Shown here one piece after another: positions 46,102-54,523 of a DNA stretch of 64,000 nucleotides. The DNA is taken from positions 62,001 through 126,000 of the forward strand of contig NZ_RQWN01000007.1 in assembly GCF_003977755.1 (NCBI RefSeq). Reading direction: 5' to 3'. The first letter of the stretch is position 1. Every line of letters begins with the position of its first letter. A program made the position numbers and the translations under genes. Source of the stretch: Haloterrigena salifodinae (lineage in GTDB: Archaea > Halobacteriota > Halobacteria > Halobacteriales > Natrialbaceae). The notes beneath the pieces were generated by a model, which had not been told where the DNA came from, did no database searches, and saw only the letters and a list, made by a program, of their open reading frames with translations.

Positions 46102-46686
46102 CGACCGTTCCCTACGCCGCCCGACCGGTTCTGCGCGCCATTTGTTCCCGCCGAGACTCGCGTCTCCCTTCCCCGTCTAGTTCGTTCGCTGGCCTCCGGG
46201 TTCGCCGTTCGCGCGGCCCGCGGGACCGTCGGCCTTGCGTCGGCGCAACCGGCTCCGCTACCAAAATTGTTTGCTCTCGTTACGGACGACACCGACTACT
46301 AATCCTGTATTACCAACTGCCGATGTAAAAAATCTCATTTTTCTCATTGGCCAGTCTCTCAATGTGGACTTCGACTCCCGCGGAAACGCCCTCTGGACGA
46401 ACGATGACAGCACTCACTGGACGAACGACGACTGGGACGTCGAGCGCGCGCCGTCGATCGACGACGCCCCTCGCCTCGGCTGGCGGATTCCGTCCGTTTT
46501 CCGGATGTCCGGATCGGCTTCCCTGACGTTCCTGAAACAGCCGCGCTCCGGTCAAAACGGGATCCGAGCGGTGCGGCCAAGGAACGGAGCGGTCGTCGAG
46601 CGCTCCGCCACAGCGGGGCCGTCGCCGTCGGCGCTCGAGACCGGCGGGCGAATCGCGATCGTCGCGTCTCCGGCGTCGGAGACGCG
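46102..46686. other. 585-base gap without a supported gene
   Basis: Frames on both strands here are Arg/Ser/Pro-rich and lack protein character. A short AT-rich patch at 46315-46345 (GTAAAAAATCTC) could be a promoter or terminator. Otherwise nothing recognisable. Confidence 0.5.
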
Positions 46687-47673
46687 TCACTCCTCGACGG
46701 TTACCCAGAAGTAGGTGTCTTCCTCGGCGTTCTCGTTCGTCGGCTCTTCCGGCGGCTCTCCCTCGTACAGGAGGACGCTAATCCGGACGGTTTCGCCCTC
46801 CGATGCCGTCGGCGTGACGCTCAGCTCGCCGGTCCCCGTCGTCCCGTCGTCGAGGGTGGTCTCGAGGTCCTCGAGCCGCGTCCGTTCGACGACACTGTCG
46901 TCTTCGATCACCTGCTCCTGGACGACGACCGTGTAGTCGGTCGCCTCGCCTTCTTGATTCGTGATCGAGACGGTCACCGGGACGGATTCGCCAGGCGCGA
47001 CCTCGTCGGTGATGTTGCCGGCGACCATCTCCTCGCCGCTGTTGTCGCTGTACAGCGCCAGTTCGGTGTAGCCGCCGGTCGACGGCGGCACGAGAAAACC
47101 GAACAGGAGCGCGCCCGCAGCCGCCCCAATCGCGAGCACGACCAGTATCGAGGAGGCCGTCGCAACGGCGCTCTCGTCGCCCCGGAGTCGCGCGAGCGAC
47201 GCGAGCGGGGAGACGGTAAACCGCTCCGACGCCGGCGTTCGGAACCGCCTGATGACGCCGAGCTGTGCGAGCACGACGGTGACGACACAGAGCGTCGCCG
47301 CCGTCGAAATGGTCGTAAAGCCCCACTGGGTAAACGGCAGGGCGATCCCGGCGATCGGAACAACCGCCAGCGAGAGCGCGACCGCAAGCCCCAGTCGCTC
47401 GACGACGTCGATGCCGCGGGACTGTCGATCGATCGCCGTCGATGTCGCCTCTCGCCCGCTCCGATCGGCCGCCGGGAACAGAATCGAGACCAGCGCGTAC
47501 CCCGGGAGGAACAGCACCAGCGGGAAGGTGACGAGCAACCGCACCACGTTCCCGTCCGGGGTAGCCGTTGCGATTCCGTACGCCAGTATTGCGGCGATCG
47601 AGACGACGGCGAGATCGAACGGATACTGGCGGATGACACCGACTCCCGTCAGGCGACTCGTTCCGTGACTCAT
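46687..47673 (-). CDS. DUF1616 family membrane protein
   Basis: 328 residues. The N-terminal half has four hydrophobic segments, with LVTFPLVLFLPGYALVSILFP (helix 2) as the typical DUF1616 stretch. The third and fourth precede a loop, and another helix comes at about 170-190. The C-terminal part (about 195-328) is an extracellular beta domain (TELALYSDNSGEEMVAGNITDEVAPGESVPVTVSITNQEGEATDYTVVVQEQVI). In other haloarchaea these sit in cell-surface polysaccharide loci; here the sugar operon is 1.5 kb away. Function unknown. Confidence 0.88.
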   Translation of the reverse strand: MSHGTSRLTGVGVIRQYPFDLAVVSIAAILAYGIATATPDGNVVRLLVTFPLVLFLPGYALVSILFPAADRSGREATSTAIDRQSRGIDVVERLGLAVALSLAVVPIAGIALPFTQWGFTTISTAATLCVVTVVLAQLGVIRRFRTPASERFTVSPLASLARLRGDESAVATASSILVVLAIGAAAGALLFGFLVPPSTGGYTELALYSDNSGEEMVAGNITDEVAPGESVPVTVSITNQEGEATDYTVVVQEQVIEDDSVVERTRLEDLETTLDDGTTGTGELSVTPTASEGETVRISVLLYEGEPPEEPTNENAEEDTYFWVTVEE

Positions 47674-47892
47674 CGGTTAGCCACCGGGAGTTGATCGGGG
47701 GGGCGTAATCCGTCTGAAGACGACACGTAGAGCATTCTCGCTTCGGTCTCTCTTCCGGGAATCGCTTTGTTATGGTCGGGTTACCGCGCCGTCGGTCGGA
47801 TCGATCGTCGACACCGGTCTCGTGCGTGATACGTTTTCGCCGGCTACCGCCGACAGACGCCAGTCGGCTTCACCTGCGGCTCCCGAATACCG

Positions 47893-48168
47893 CTAGAAAT
47901 CGACGTACTGTTCTTCCCACTCACGACGTTCCTGGATTCGTTCCTGGCCCGTCTCCGTGATCGCGTAGTAGTTCGTCCGTCTGTCGAGCTCTCCCTTCTC
48001 GACGAGTTCCTTGTTGACGAGCGTATCGAGGTTCGGATACAGTCGCCCGTGATTGATCTCGGAGCTGTAATACTTCTCGACTTCGTCCTTGACGGTCTGT
48101 CCTGACGGCTGATCTGCGCCTGCGATCACGTACAGGAGGTCCCGCTGGAAGCCGGTCAGATCGTGCAT
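47893..48168 (-). CDS. PadR-family transcription regulator
   Basis: 91 residues forming one winged helix of the PadR type: LTGFQRDLLYVIAGADQPSGQTVKDEVEKYYSSEINHGRLYPNLDTLVNKELVEKGELDRRTNYYAITETGQERI. PadR proteins bind as dimers to operators of their own and neighbouring genes. It lacks the usual C-terminal ligand or dimer arm, as many haloarchaeal members do. Monocistronic; target unknown. Confidence 0.92.
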   Translation of the reverse strand: MHDLTGFQRDLLYVIAGADQPSGQTVKDEVEKYYSSEINHGRLYPNLDTLVNKELVEKGELDRRTNYYAITETGQERIQERREWEEQYVDF

Positions 48169-48409
48169 TGCTCAATCACAGTGACCATTCCCCTGAGTAG
48201 ATATTTGTTATCCGTATCATACAGGGATGTTAGAACTCCTTTCAAGACATATCCGCGGAACTAAAGTGCACGTTCCGGCGATTCTCTCTCCAGAGAGACG
48301 ATCCGTACCTGTCGCGTCGGGCGACAACTGTCGCTCACTTGCCTCTCGGCGTCCCTGTTGATCCGCTCGGTCGGGCAGCCCCCAATGAGACCGATCTCGT
48401 CGGCCGCGC

Positions 48410-48754
48410 TCACTCGTCAGTGGACGGCATCGAAACGTCGATCCCGTCCGCACAGATCTCTACCTCGAGCGTTTCGATCGTCGCTTCGTAGGCCGTCGTA
48501 TGCGAGCCGTCGTCGTCGAAACGAACGCACTCGGAGAGGAGTCCGCTCTCGAGGAGGTTGTTGATCCGTCGATACACCGTCGCCGACGAACTGTCCGTTC
48601 GCTTCGTCAGCTCCTTTGCCGTCTTCGGCCCGTCGCTCGTGGCGACGAGAATCATTCGTGCGCATTCGTCACCGAGCACGTCGAGCTGGGCGGACGGGTC
48701 GGGCGTGGATTCCGTTCGTGTATCGCTTGCTTGCATTGACATCGTCGTATTCAC
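48410..48754 (-). CDS. ArsR-like winged-helix regulator
   Basis: A 114-residue protein. The winged helix (about 22-80) reads LDVLGDECARMILVATSDGPKTAKELTKRTDSSSATVYRRINNLLESGLLSECVRFDDDGSHTTAYEATIETLEVEI, a haloarchaeal ArsR-like form. Three Met codons crowd the N-terminus (MNTTMSMQ), so the start may be a few residues later. No metal-binding cysteines cluster. Monocistronic. Confidence 0.85.
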   Translation of the reverse strand: MNTTMSMQASDTRTESTPDPSAQLDVLGDECARMILVATSDGPKTAKELTKRTDSSSATVYRRINNLLESGLLSECVRFDDDGSHTTAYEATIETLEVEICADGIDVSMPSTDE

Positions 48755-49271
48755 CGAGTTCGTGGAGATCGACTTCGTTCGCTCTCGCGGGAGAGGGCTC
48801 GATACGGATCGACTGGACGTGGTCCGCCCCGGTCGCGGATACCACCGTTACATTCCAGCACGACGATCGGTAAGCGATAGTGGTATTTTATAACGATGTA
48901 CCTTATCGGTTGGAAACATCAGTATTCGACGCCGAAACTCGACGTTTCTCGCTCGAAATACCGTATTTCGAGCCGGCTCGAGACGCTCAATACGACCTTT
49001 GAACGCCGAATGCGGGCAAAGCCATCTGAATTCACTGTCCCAATCACTGGGACGAAATCTCTCCAGGCAGTCCTTCGACGGCAGTACAGCACGCTACGGG
49101 GTCGGAAACTACGTATTTCGCGGTTCTCGGAACCGCTTGTGAGGTGAACGGTCTCCGTCCTTTATTCATATCTACCCCCCTCGGTAGGATGTCGTTCGGA
49201 CGAGTGCGATAGTCTCGCGGTCGGATCCGCCGCCGTTCGTCACTGCTCGTCCGCGTACCACCCCCCCAACC
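48755..49271. other. 517-base gap with several perfect inverted repeats
   Basis: No gene with protein character; the 83-codon plus frame at 48896 is basic and lacks a fold signature. The gap contains a TATA-like element (48884-48891) followed by four hairpin-forming inverted repeats (see the ncRNA entry) and an AT-rich patch at 49161-49170. Confidence 0.5.
48915..49150 (+). ncRNA. Candidate structured non-coding RNA
   Basis: About 25 bases after a TATA-like TATTTTAT (48884-48891) come four inverted repeats in 200 bases: GAAAC/GTTTC (48934-48948); GCTCGAAATA/TATTTCGAGC, 10-base perfect arms with a 3-base loop (48951-48973); GTCCCA/TGGGAC with a 5-base loop (49037-49053); and GCGGTTC/GAACCGC with a 3-base loop (49120-49136). 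Such density without an ORF suggests a folded transcript. The two middle repeats could also be operators or terminators. Strand and ends are guesses. Confidence 0.3.
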
Positions 49272-49463
49272 ATGAAATCCACCCAACAAGACTGGAAGCC
49301 CATGGAATCGTCGACGGCAGGCGCTCGCTGTCGAAACTGCGGCACCCACGTCACACAGCAGTTCGCACGCGTTTTCGGCGATAACGGCGATATCGTCCAC
49401 GGGTGTCCGGCCTGTACGACGTACCGCGAAATGCAGTCCGGCGGCCACCTCCCCGGTGAGTAA
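49272..49463 (+). CDS. Small zinc-finger protein (DUF7563-like)
   Basis: 63 residues with one zinc site: RCRNCGTHVTQQFARVFGDNGDIVHGCPACTTYREM (C-x2-C, 18 residues, C-x2-C). The 'CGxxVTxxFxRVFG' pattern resembles the haloarchaeal DUF7563 family (from memory). Two in-frame Met codons (1 and 11) are possible starts. It may act as a small protein or nucleic-acid binding module. No operon partner. Confidence 0.8.
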   Translation: MKSTQQDWKPMESSTAGARCRNCGTHVTQQFARVFGDNGDIVHGCPACTTYREMQSGGHLPGE

Positions 49464-49849
49464 CGCGCCGGGCTCCAACTGTGACGTTCTGACTGCGGTT
49501 GACTGTTTTTCGCGACGACGCGTAACTCGAGATCCCTAGTCCCATCGCTGGACGATACGCCCCGTGTTCCGGACTCGATCGATTCCTCCGCCGGTCGCTC
49601 GGTGGTGCGAACCGCCCGTCTCCGAGGGAGACGTGGTCGTATCACGAGGCAACTGCAGGTGCCCTCGAGTGCGGCGTCGCGGTCCCAGTGTACCCTCGCC
49701 TTACTCGATAGCCCGCGTCGCCGCGCGTCCTCGAAGGCGAACAGCGACGTCCTAGCCTGCAAAAGTTAAAGTCGGTGGTCTGCGAAAGGCAAGCGTGCAT
49801 GGTAGCTGGTGGTGGACTGTTCGTGGAGCACGCGTTCGCTTTCTGATCG
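49464..49849. other. 386-base gap without a supported gene
   Basis: GC-rich, with no ORF of protein character on either strand. The right end (49760-49849) is likely the promoter region of the next gene. Confidence 0.4.
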
Positions 49850-50353
49850 ATGTCTGTCCAGACGAACCGAACTGAGTCGCTCGAGGAAAGTGAAGTCTTT
49901 CACATCCTCGGGAACGACAGACGACGGGCGATCGTACAGTTGCTCGCCGAAGAGGCCGGACAGGTCGACGTCTCGGATATCGCCTCGGAGATCGCCGCCA
50001 GCGAGACGGATACGACCCCCGTTCCGAACAACCTCTACAAGAGCGTTTACGTCTCCCTCCAGCAGACGCATCTCCCGCAGCTGCAGGAGGACGCCGTCAT
50101 CGAGTACGACTCCGACTCGAAGACGATCACGCCGGGACCGAACTTCGAGGACGTCTTACAGTACATCGACGGCCACGGCGAACTGCAGGCCTCGGTTCTG
50201 CAACTCCACCTGGCCTTCTGTATCGTCGGCCTCGCGATCATCGCGTTCGCCGGTCTCGGTATCCCGCTCGTCTCGAGCATCGATCCGGTGCTCTCGAGCG
50301 TCCTCGTGTTCCTGATCGTCGCCGCGAGCAGTCTGTATCGCCTACTCAGCTGA
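49850..50353 (+). CDS. DUF7344-like helix-turn-helix membrane protein
   Basis: 167 residues, paralogue of the protein at 45568. The HTH-like domain (about 10-100) has EVFHILGNDRRRAIVQLLAEEAG and LYKSVYVSLQQTHLPQLQEDAVIEYDSDSKTI. Two hydrophobic helices follow (about 115-162), and the protein ends right after the second. The start ATG lies just after TGATCG. Role unknown; the pair may regulate membrane or surface genes nearby. Confidence 0.85.
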   Translation: MSVQTNRTESLEESEVFHILGNDRRRAIVQLLAEEAGQVDVSDIASEIAASETDTTPVPNNLYKSVYVSLQQTHLPQLQEDAVIEYDSDSKTITPGPNFEDVLQYIDGHGELQASVLQLHLAFCIVGLAIIAFAGLGIPLVSSIDPVLSSVLVFLIVAASSLYRLLS

Positions 50354-50440
50354 TCGTCTCGCCTTTCCGCGGGGACCCGTCGTCACTTCTCCCGCCGTCC
50401 GCTCGAAAAAAGTCCGCCCGCCTGCGTCGCGTCGTTCGAC

Positions 50441-52426
50441 TCAGTTCGTGGCGGTAGTGTTCGTCGTCGTGTTAGCGCTCTCGTTGACGGTGACGTTGGT
50501 GTCTCCGTCGACGGTCGTATCGTTCTCGAGGTCGCCGTCACCGCTCGTCGGCGCGGTGATCTCGATCGCGCTGACTTCGCCGGAGAATTCGCTGAGGACC
50601 ATGTGGACGTACTGCCCGGACTCGAGGTCGCTCGTATCGACCTCGAATTGGACGTCAGTGGTTTCGCCGGCTGCCAGCGTTACCCCCTGAGCTTCGATCA
50701 GGTCACCGTCCAGACGGAACTGGACCGCTTCGGTTCGTTCCGCATCTGTCGGGTTCGTGACTGTTGCCGTGACGGTGAGCGGCTCACCGGCTTCGGCGGT
50801 GTCGGGCGCCTGGAGGTTCTCTACCGTGAATGAGTCAGCGGCCTCGGGTTGCTCTTCGACCGGCTCCTCGGTCTCGTTCGGCTCTTCGACGACCGGTTCT
50901 TCGGTTTCGTTCGGCTCTTCGACGACCGGTTCTTCGGTTTCGTTCGGCTCTTCGATGACCGGTTCTTCAGTCTCGTTCGGCTCTTCGACGACCGGTTCTT
51001 CGGTTTCGTTCGGCTCTTCGACGACCGGTTCTTCGGTTTCGTTCGGCTCTTCGATGACCGGTTCTTCAGTCTCGTTTGGCTCCTCGACGACTGGTTCTTC
51101 GGGTTCTTCGATCGGTTCTTCGGTCTCGTTAGGTTCCTCGACCGGCTGCTGAGGGAGTTCACCGATGTCACCGATGAATACGAAGACGGTCGCCTCTTCG
51201 ATGACGATCTCGGCGTTGCCGTCATCGGTCATTCCGAACTGCATCTCGTCCGACGAGTCGGTCTCGTTTGCCTGCTCGTGGACCGAGTCGCTCATTCCGG
51301 CGTGGTGCTGGCTGACTGGAACGACCGTGACCTGCCCGACCGTGACGTCTATCTGCTGCTCACCCATCTCGAGCGTGGTCTCGGTGGCAGCGTCGGTCTC
51401 GCCGGACACATTGGAGTCGGTCTCGTTAGCAGTATCGGTGCCGTCCTCGACGGGGACACCGTTACCTTCGTACCCGGAGTCGCCCGCATCGGTTGCAGGA
51501 GTGTCCGCGTGGTCGCCGGTGAACACGAAAACGGTCAGGTTTTCGATGACAACGTTGATCCTGCCATCATCGATTTCCTCGGGCTGTTCTTCGGTTTCGT
51601 TCGGCACCTCCACCGGTTCTTCCTCGACCGGCTCTTCAGTCTCGTTCGGCACCTCGACTGGTTCCTCGGTCTCGTTCGGCACCTCGACCGGCTCTTCAGT
51701 CTCGTTCGGTTCCTCGACCGGTTCTTCAGTCTCGTTCGGCACCTCGACCGGCTCTTCAGTCTCGTTCGGCTCCTCGGCTGTCGGTTCGCCAACGGTGACG
51801 ACGGCCTGATCGGTGACCGGATCATCCGTCGCCGTCAGGTACGGAATGTCGGCTGCACCCTGGGTTTCGACGAAATCGTATGTCTCGTTCGCGTTCGTGT
51901 CGCGATGTGGCATCGCGATCAGCGTCTCGTCTTCCGCGAGCGGTTCGTCGAGTGTCACCTCAACGTTCTCGTGCGTTCCTGCCTCGAGATACGCGGACGT
52001 CCCGATGACACTCGTGAAGACGTTTTCACCGCCGGCCAGCAGGCTGCTGTCGTGGATGACCACGAAGCCGCCGCTCGCCATCGTCACGTTGTCGACGACG
52101 ACCGTCTCGCCCTCGGTCGCCTGATCGCTGAAGTTGACGTAGGCGTCCTGCTCGCTGTCAACTTCCTCGTCGATCAGTTCGTCCGACTGGTTTTCCTCGC
52201 CAGTCGGTTCTTCCGCATCGCTGTCGTTCGGTTCCTCCGCGACACCATCGGTAGAGTCCGCTGCTGTCGATGTGTCGTTCCCCTCCTCGAGTACGTCGGT
52301 CCCATCGTCGTCGTCTTGGGTGTGCTCGTCGACGGTTGCCGGCGCCGCACCGGCGACCATCGCCCCGCTCGAGCACACCATCATCAACGAGATGAGTACC
52401 ACGAGTAGCTGATTGCGTGCGTTCAT
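50441..52426 (-). CDS. Secreted surface protein with DUF7282-like domain and sequon repeats
   Basis: 661 residues: signal peptide (1-30); acidic Thr/Ser linker; a DUF7282-like beta domain (about 95-215: AYVNFSDQATEGETVVVDNVTMASGGFVVIHD); a first block of PNETEEP repeats (6 copies); two related short beta segments ending in VFVFTGD and VFVFIGD; a second block (8 copies, 11-residue period); and a CARDB-like domain (about 555-640: APDTAEAGEPLTVTATVTNPTDAERTEAVQFRLDGD). Every PNET is an N-x-T glycosylation sequon. No C-terminal anchor is seen, so it is probably released or held by glycans. The start MNARNQLLVVL is chosen over a longer frame without leader character. Confidence 0.82.
   Translation of the reverse strand: MNARNQLLVVLISLMMVCSSGAMVAGAAPATVDEHTQDDDDGTDVLEEGNDTSTAADSTDGVAEEPNDSDAEEPTGEENQSDELIDEEVDSEQDAYVNFSDQATEGETVVVDNVTMASGGFVVIHDSSLLAGGENVFTSVIGTSAYLEAGTHENVEVTLDEPLAEDETLIAMPHRDTNANETYDFVETQGAADIPYLTATDDPVTDQAVVTVGEPTAEEPNETEEPVEVPNETEEPVEEPNETEEPVEVPNETEEPVEVPNETEEPVEEEPVEVPNETEEQPEEIDDGRINVVIENLTVFVFTGDHADTPATDAGDSGYEGNGVPVEDGTDTANETDSNVSGETDAATETTLEMGEQQIDVTVGQVTVVPVSQHHAGMSDSVHEQANETDSSDEMQFGMTDDGNAEIVIEEATVFVFIGDIGELPQQPVEEPNETEEPIEEPEEPVVEEPNETEEPVIEEPNETEEPVVEEPNETEEPVVEEPNETEEPVIEEPNETEEPVVEEPNETEEPVVEEPNETEEPVEEQPEAADSFTVENLQAPDTAEAGEPLTVTATVTNPTDAERTEAVQFRLDGDLIEAQGVTLAAGETTDVQFEVDTSDLESGQYVHMVLSEFSGEVSAIEITAPTSGDGDLENDTTVDGDTNVTVNESANTTTNTTATN
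50866..51165 (-). repeat. 33-base repeats with a 99-base higher-order period
   Basis: Encodes EEPNETEEPVV/VI units of 11 residues. TTCGATGACC marks every third unit (50951-50960 and 51050-51059, 99 bases apart), so three-unit blocks were duplicated. A related but less regular block is at about 51585-51780. Confidence 0.8.
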
Positions 52427-52579
52427 GTCTGTGCCGTAATGGCACCGATTACTCCGTCCGTTCGCCGCATAAACCGCCACAACCATTTCATCACGTAACA
52501 GGAAACTACGGCTACGAGAACCGAAGTCCGGTTTCGGACCGGTTCCGGAAAACAACGGTTGTTGATAGCTTCGCGGTCC

Positions 52580-53086
52580 TCATTCGTTTTTCGGCGTCTC
52601 GGGCGACTGGGAGGCCGTCGGCTCGTGACCCGGCAAACAGACCAGGTTCTCGCGGCCGAGCCGGAGTTTCGTGATGTGGCCCTCCTCCTCGAGTTCGGCG
52701 AGCAGTCGGCTGACCTTCGCTTTCGACCAGTCGACGTCGTTGACGATCTTCGACTGTTTCATCCGCCCGCCGTTCTCGCGGATGAGCTGCTGGACGTGCT
52801 CGCGATCGGTGAGAAACTCCTCGCGGCGCGGTTCCGGATCGGCCACGAAGGCGTTCTGTTGATCGAACCGGTTGCGGGCGACGAGGACGCCCCCCAGAAG
52901 TGCGAGCGCAACGATTCCCGCAAGCGCCGCGACGTGCGGGCTCCACTCGAGCTGGAGTGGCCGAGTCAACGGGCTCACGTCACCCAGTGACTCGGAGGAA
53001 AGTGTCGATACGATTGGTTCGTTGCCGATGCTACTCGGACCGGAGTCGGCGATCATCGCGAGACTAGCTCGGAAGTGAATGCTCAT
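52580..53086 (-). CDS. Membrane-anchored winged-helix regulator
   Basis: 168 residues: an N-terminal non-cytoplasmic stretch (1-50), one transmembrane helix (about 52-71: AALAGIVALALLGGVLVAR), then a cytoplasmic winged helix (about 90-150: EEFLTDREHVQQLIRENGGRMKQSKIVNDVDWSKAKVSRLLAELEEEGHITKLRLGRENL). The start is at MSIHFRASLA; the upstream frame is basic noise. It lies directly upstream of the sequon-rich surface protein gene on the same strand (153 bases between) and may control it in response to an outside signal. Confidence 0.85.
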   Translation of the reverse strand: MSIHFRASLAMIADSGPSSIGNEPIVSTLSSESLGDVSPLTRPLQLEWSPHVAALAGIVALALLGGVLVARNRFDQQNAFVADPEPRREEFLTDREHVQQLIRENGGRMKQSKIVNDVDWSKAKVSRLLAELEEEGHITKLRLGRENLVCLPGHEPTASQSPETPKNE

Positions 53087-53933
53087 GTGAATTGGATGGG
53101 CCTTGATTCGCTCACGCTCTCGTTTCCCTGTACCGTCGATACCGCTCCCCAAAATGTTTTTTATCGATCATTTATCGTTCCTGTACAGTATTTCACGATC
53201 GGTGATGGGGTTGGTCGCTCGGTGGATCGTCGAGGTTCCCGCTGCGGTTAGCGATCCCTACGCGCCCGGTGCACGCCGCTCCAGCGCCCCGTCGGTTCGC
53301 GCGATTCCCCCGTAGACGGCCGTTGCAGCCGATCGGATTTCGACTGCCGAACTTGTCAGCTATTTTGCCGATGGTGGGAGGCGCAACGGTGCTTCGGAGA
53401 GCCGTAGACCGAGGGTTCGAATAAACTGGGTCGGACGTTTGAAACGACTAGCCGGGATTCGTTCCGATTCAGACGGTAAGCGATCAATTCGATGAGTGTC
53501 TCGAGAACCGAAATCAGCCGAGCGCCGATTGATCGGCGTCTCGGGCTCCCTCTGAACCGATCTCGCGTGAGCCGTTTCATTCACTCGAGTAGACCGGAAC
53601 CGGGGCATTAGCGAGACGGATCGTCCGCTTCGTTCGGGTCAGTCCAGTCACCTGACACCACTTGAGCGAGTCGCGACAACGACCGGAGCTGCACGCGGCT
53701 ACGGGTGCCGCTGCGTCAACGAGCGATACCGTGCTGCGAGTAGTGTTACGGTGTGATTCGATCGCGCTTGAGGTGGTGCACGTCACGGCTCAGGACCGAG
53801 GGTGCGCGGGACAGTTCAGGATCAGTCACCGCTCCTGTGGTGGTACGGTTTCGGACTGTAAACGGTCCCGCGCGAGAAGAGACCGAGAATGAGCGGCCAG
53901 CCGCGACGCTGGCGCGGGCGGCTCTCGTCTGCT
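53087..53933. other. 847-base gap without a supported gene
   Basis: Frames of 60-80 codons occur, but all are Arg/Ser-rich and overlap each other, which fits GC-driven noise. An AT-rich patch at 53140-53200 (ATGTTTTTTATCGATC) is probably the promoter of the regulator at 53086. No repeats, tRNA or IS ends seen. Confidence 0.5.
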
Positions 53934-54341
53934 CTAGACGCCCGGCACGCCAGCGGCCTCGAATCCGGTGACGCCGATAAGCGCGAGGACGTAGAGCACG
54001 ACCAGGACCGACAGCCAGGCGACGATCGTAATCGCGGCGGCGTCGATCCAGCCGCCCGGATACCGGGAGTTGATCACCGCGAGGTAGGCCACGAAGACCA
54101 GCAGCGGACCGAGCAGCGGAATCCAGCCGAGGAAGAACCCGACGACGCCCCAGACGACCGCCCCGATCAACGCCGTGACGAGCGCGTACGTGTAGTCCTC
54201 GGAGTCGACGATCACCTTCGCGCCGACGTAGATGCCGACCGCGCCGATCAGCAGGCTGACGGCGAAGACGATGAGACTCTGTACGGGCGTTGCGCCGCTC
54301 TGACCGGGCACCGTGGCGACACCGGTGAGACTCTCGATCAT
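53934..54341 (-). CDS. Four-helix membrane protein
   Basis: 135 residues with four hydrophobic segments (about 22-45, 52-75, 78-92 and 103-125) and very short loops. It looks like a small conserved integral membrane protein of haloarchaea. A loop carries SRYPGGW. No transport motif or catalytic residue is visible. Function unknown. Monocistronic, 182 bases from the epimerase gene. Confidence 0.8.
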   Translation of the reverse strand: MIESLTGVATVPGQSGATPVQSLIVFAVSLLIGAVGIYVGAKVIVDSEDYTYALVTALIGAVVWGVVGFFLGWIPLLGPLLVFVAYLAVINSRYPGGWIDAAAITIVAWLSVLVVLYVLALIGVTGFEAAGVPGV

Positions 54342-54523
54342 ACCCGTTCGTGAGGCGGCGTATTCCGTTAGTTATCTTTCACCTACACTCACGGAAACGC
54401 CGTTCCATCCGCTACTAACTCGGTTTTCGAGCGTCTCCCGAGAAGAGCGTCCAACATTGGTAGTCGATATCAAACTCTTCCGCTGGGAGCAGTTCCGGTC
54501 GTTTGCTACCCTGCACACTAGCT

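Noticed and set aside
46235-46714. 159-codon plus-strand ORF
   Set aside because: No domain or consistent composition, and its end overlaps the DUF1616 gene; not supported as coding.
48896-49147. 83-codon plus-strand ORF
   Set aside because: Very basic for a haloarchaeal protein and interrupted by strong inverted repeats; a structured RNA or operators seem more likely.
50866-51780. Regular short repeats looking like a CRISPR array
   Set aside because: They lie in frame in a protein gene, have no unique spacers and code for PNETEEP units.
53356-53892. Several 60-80 codon frames
   Set aside because: They overlap on both strands with Arg/Ser-rich composition; typical GC noise.
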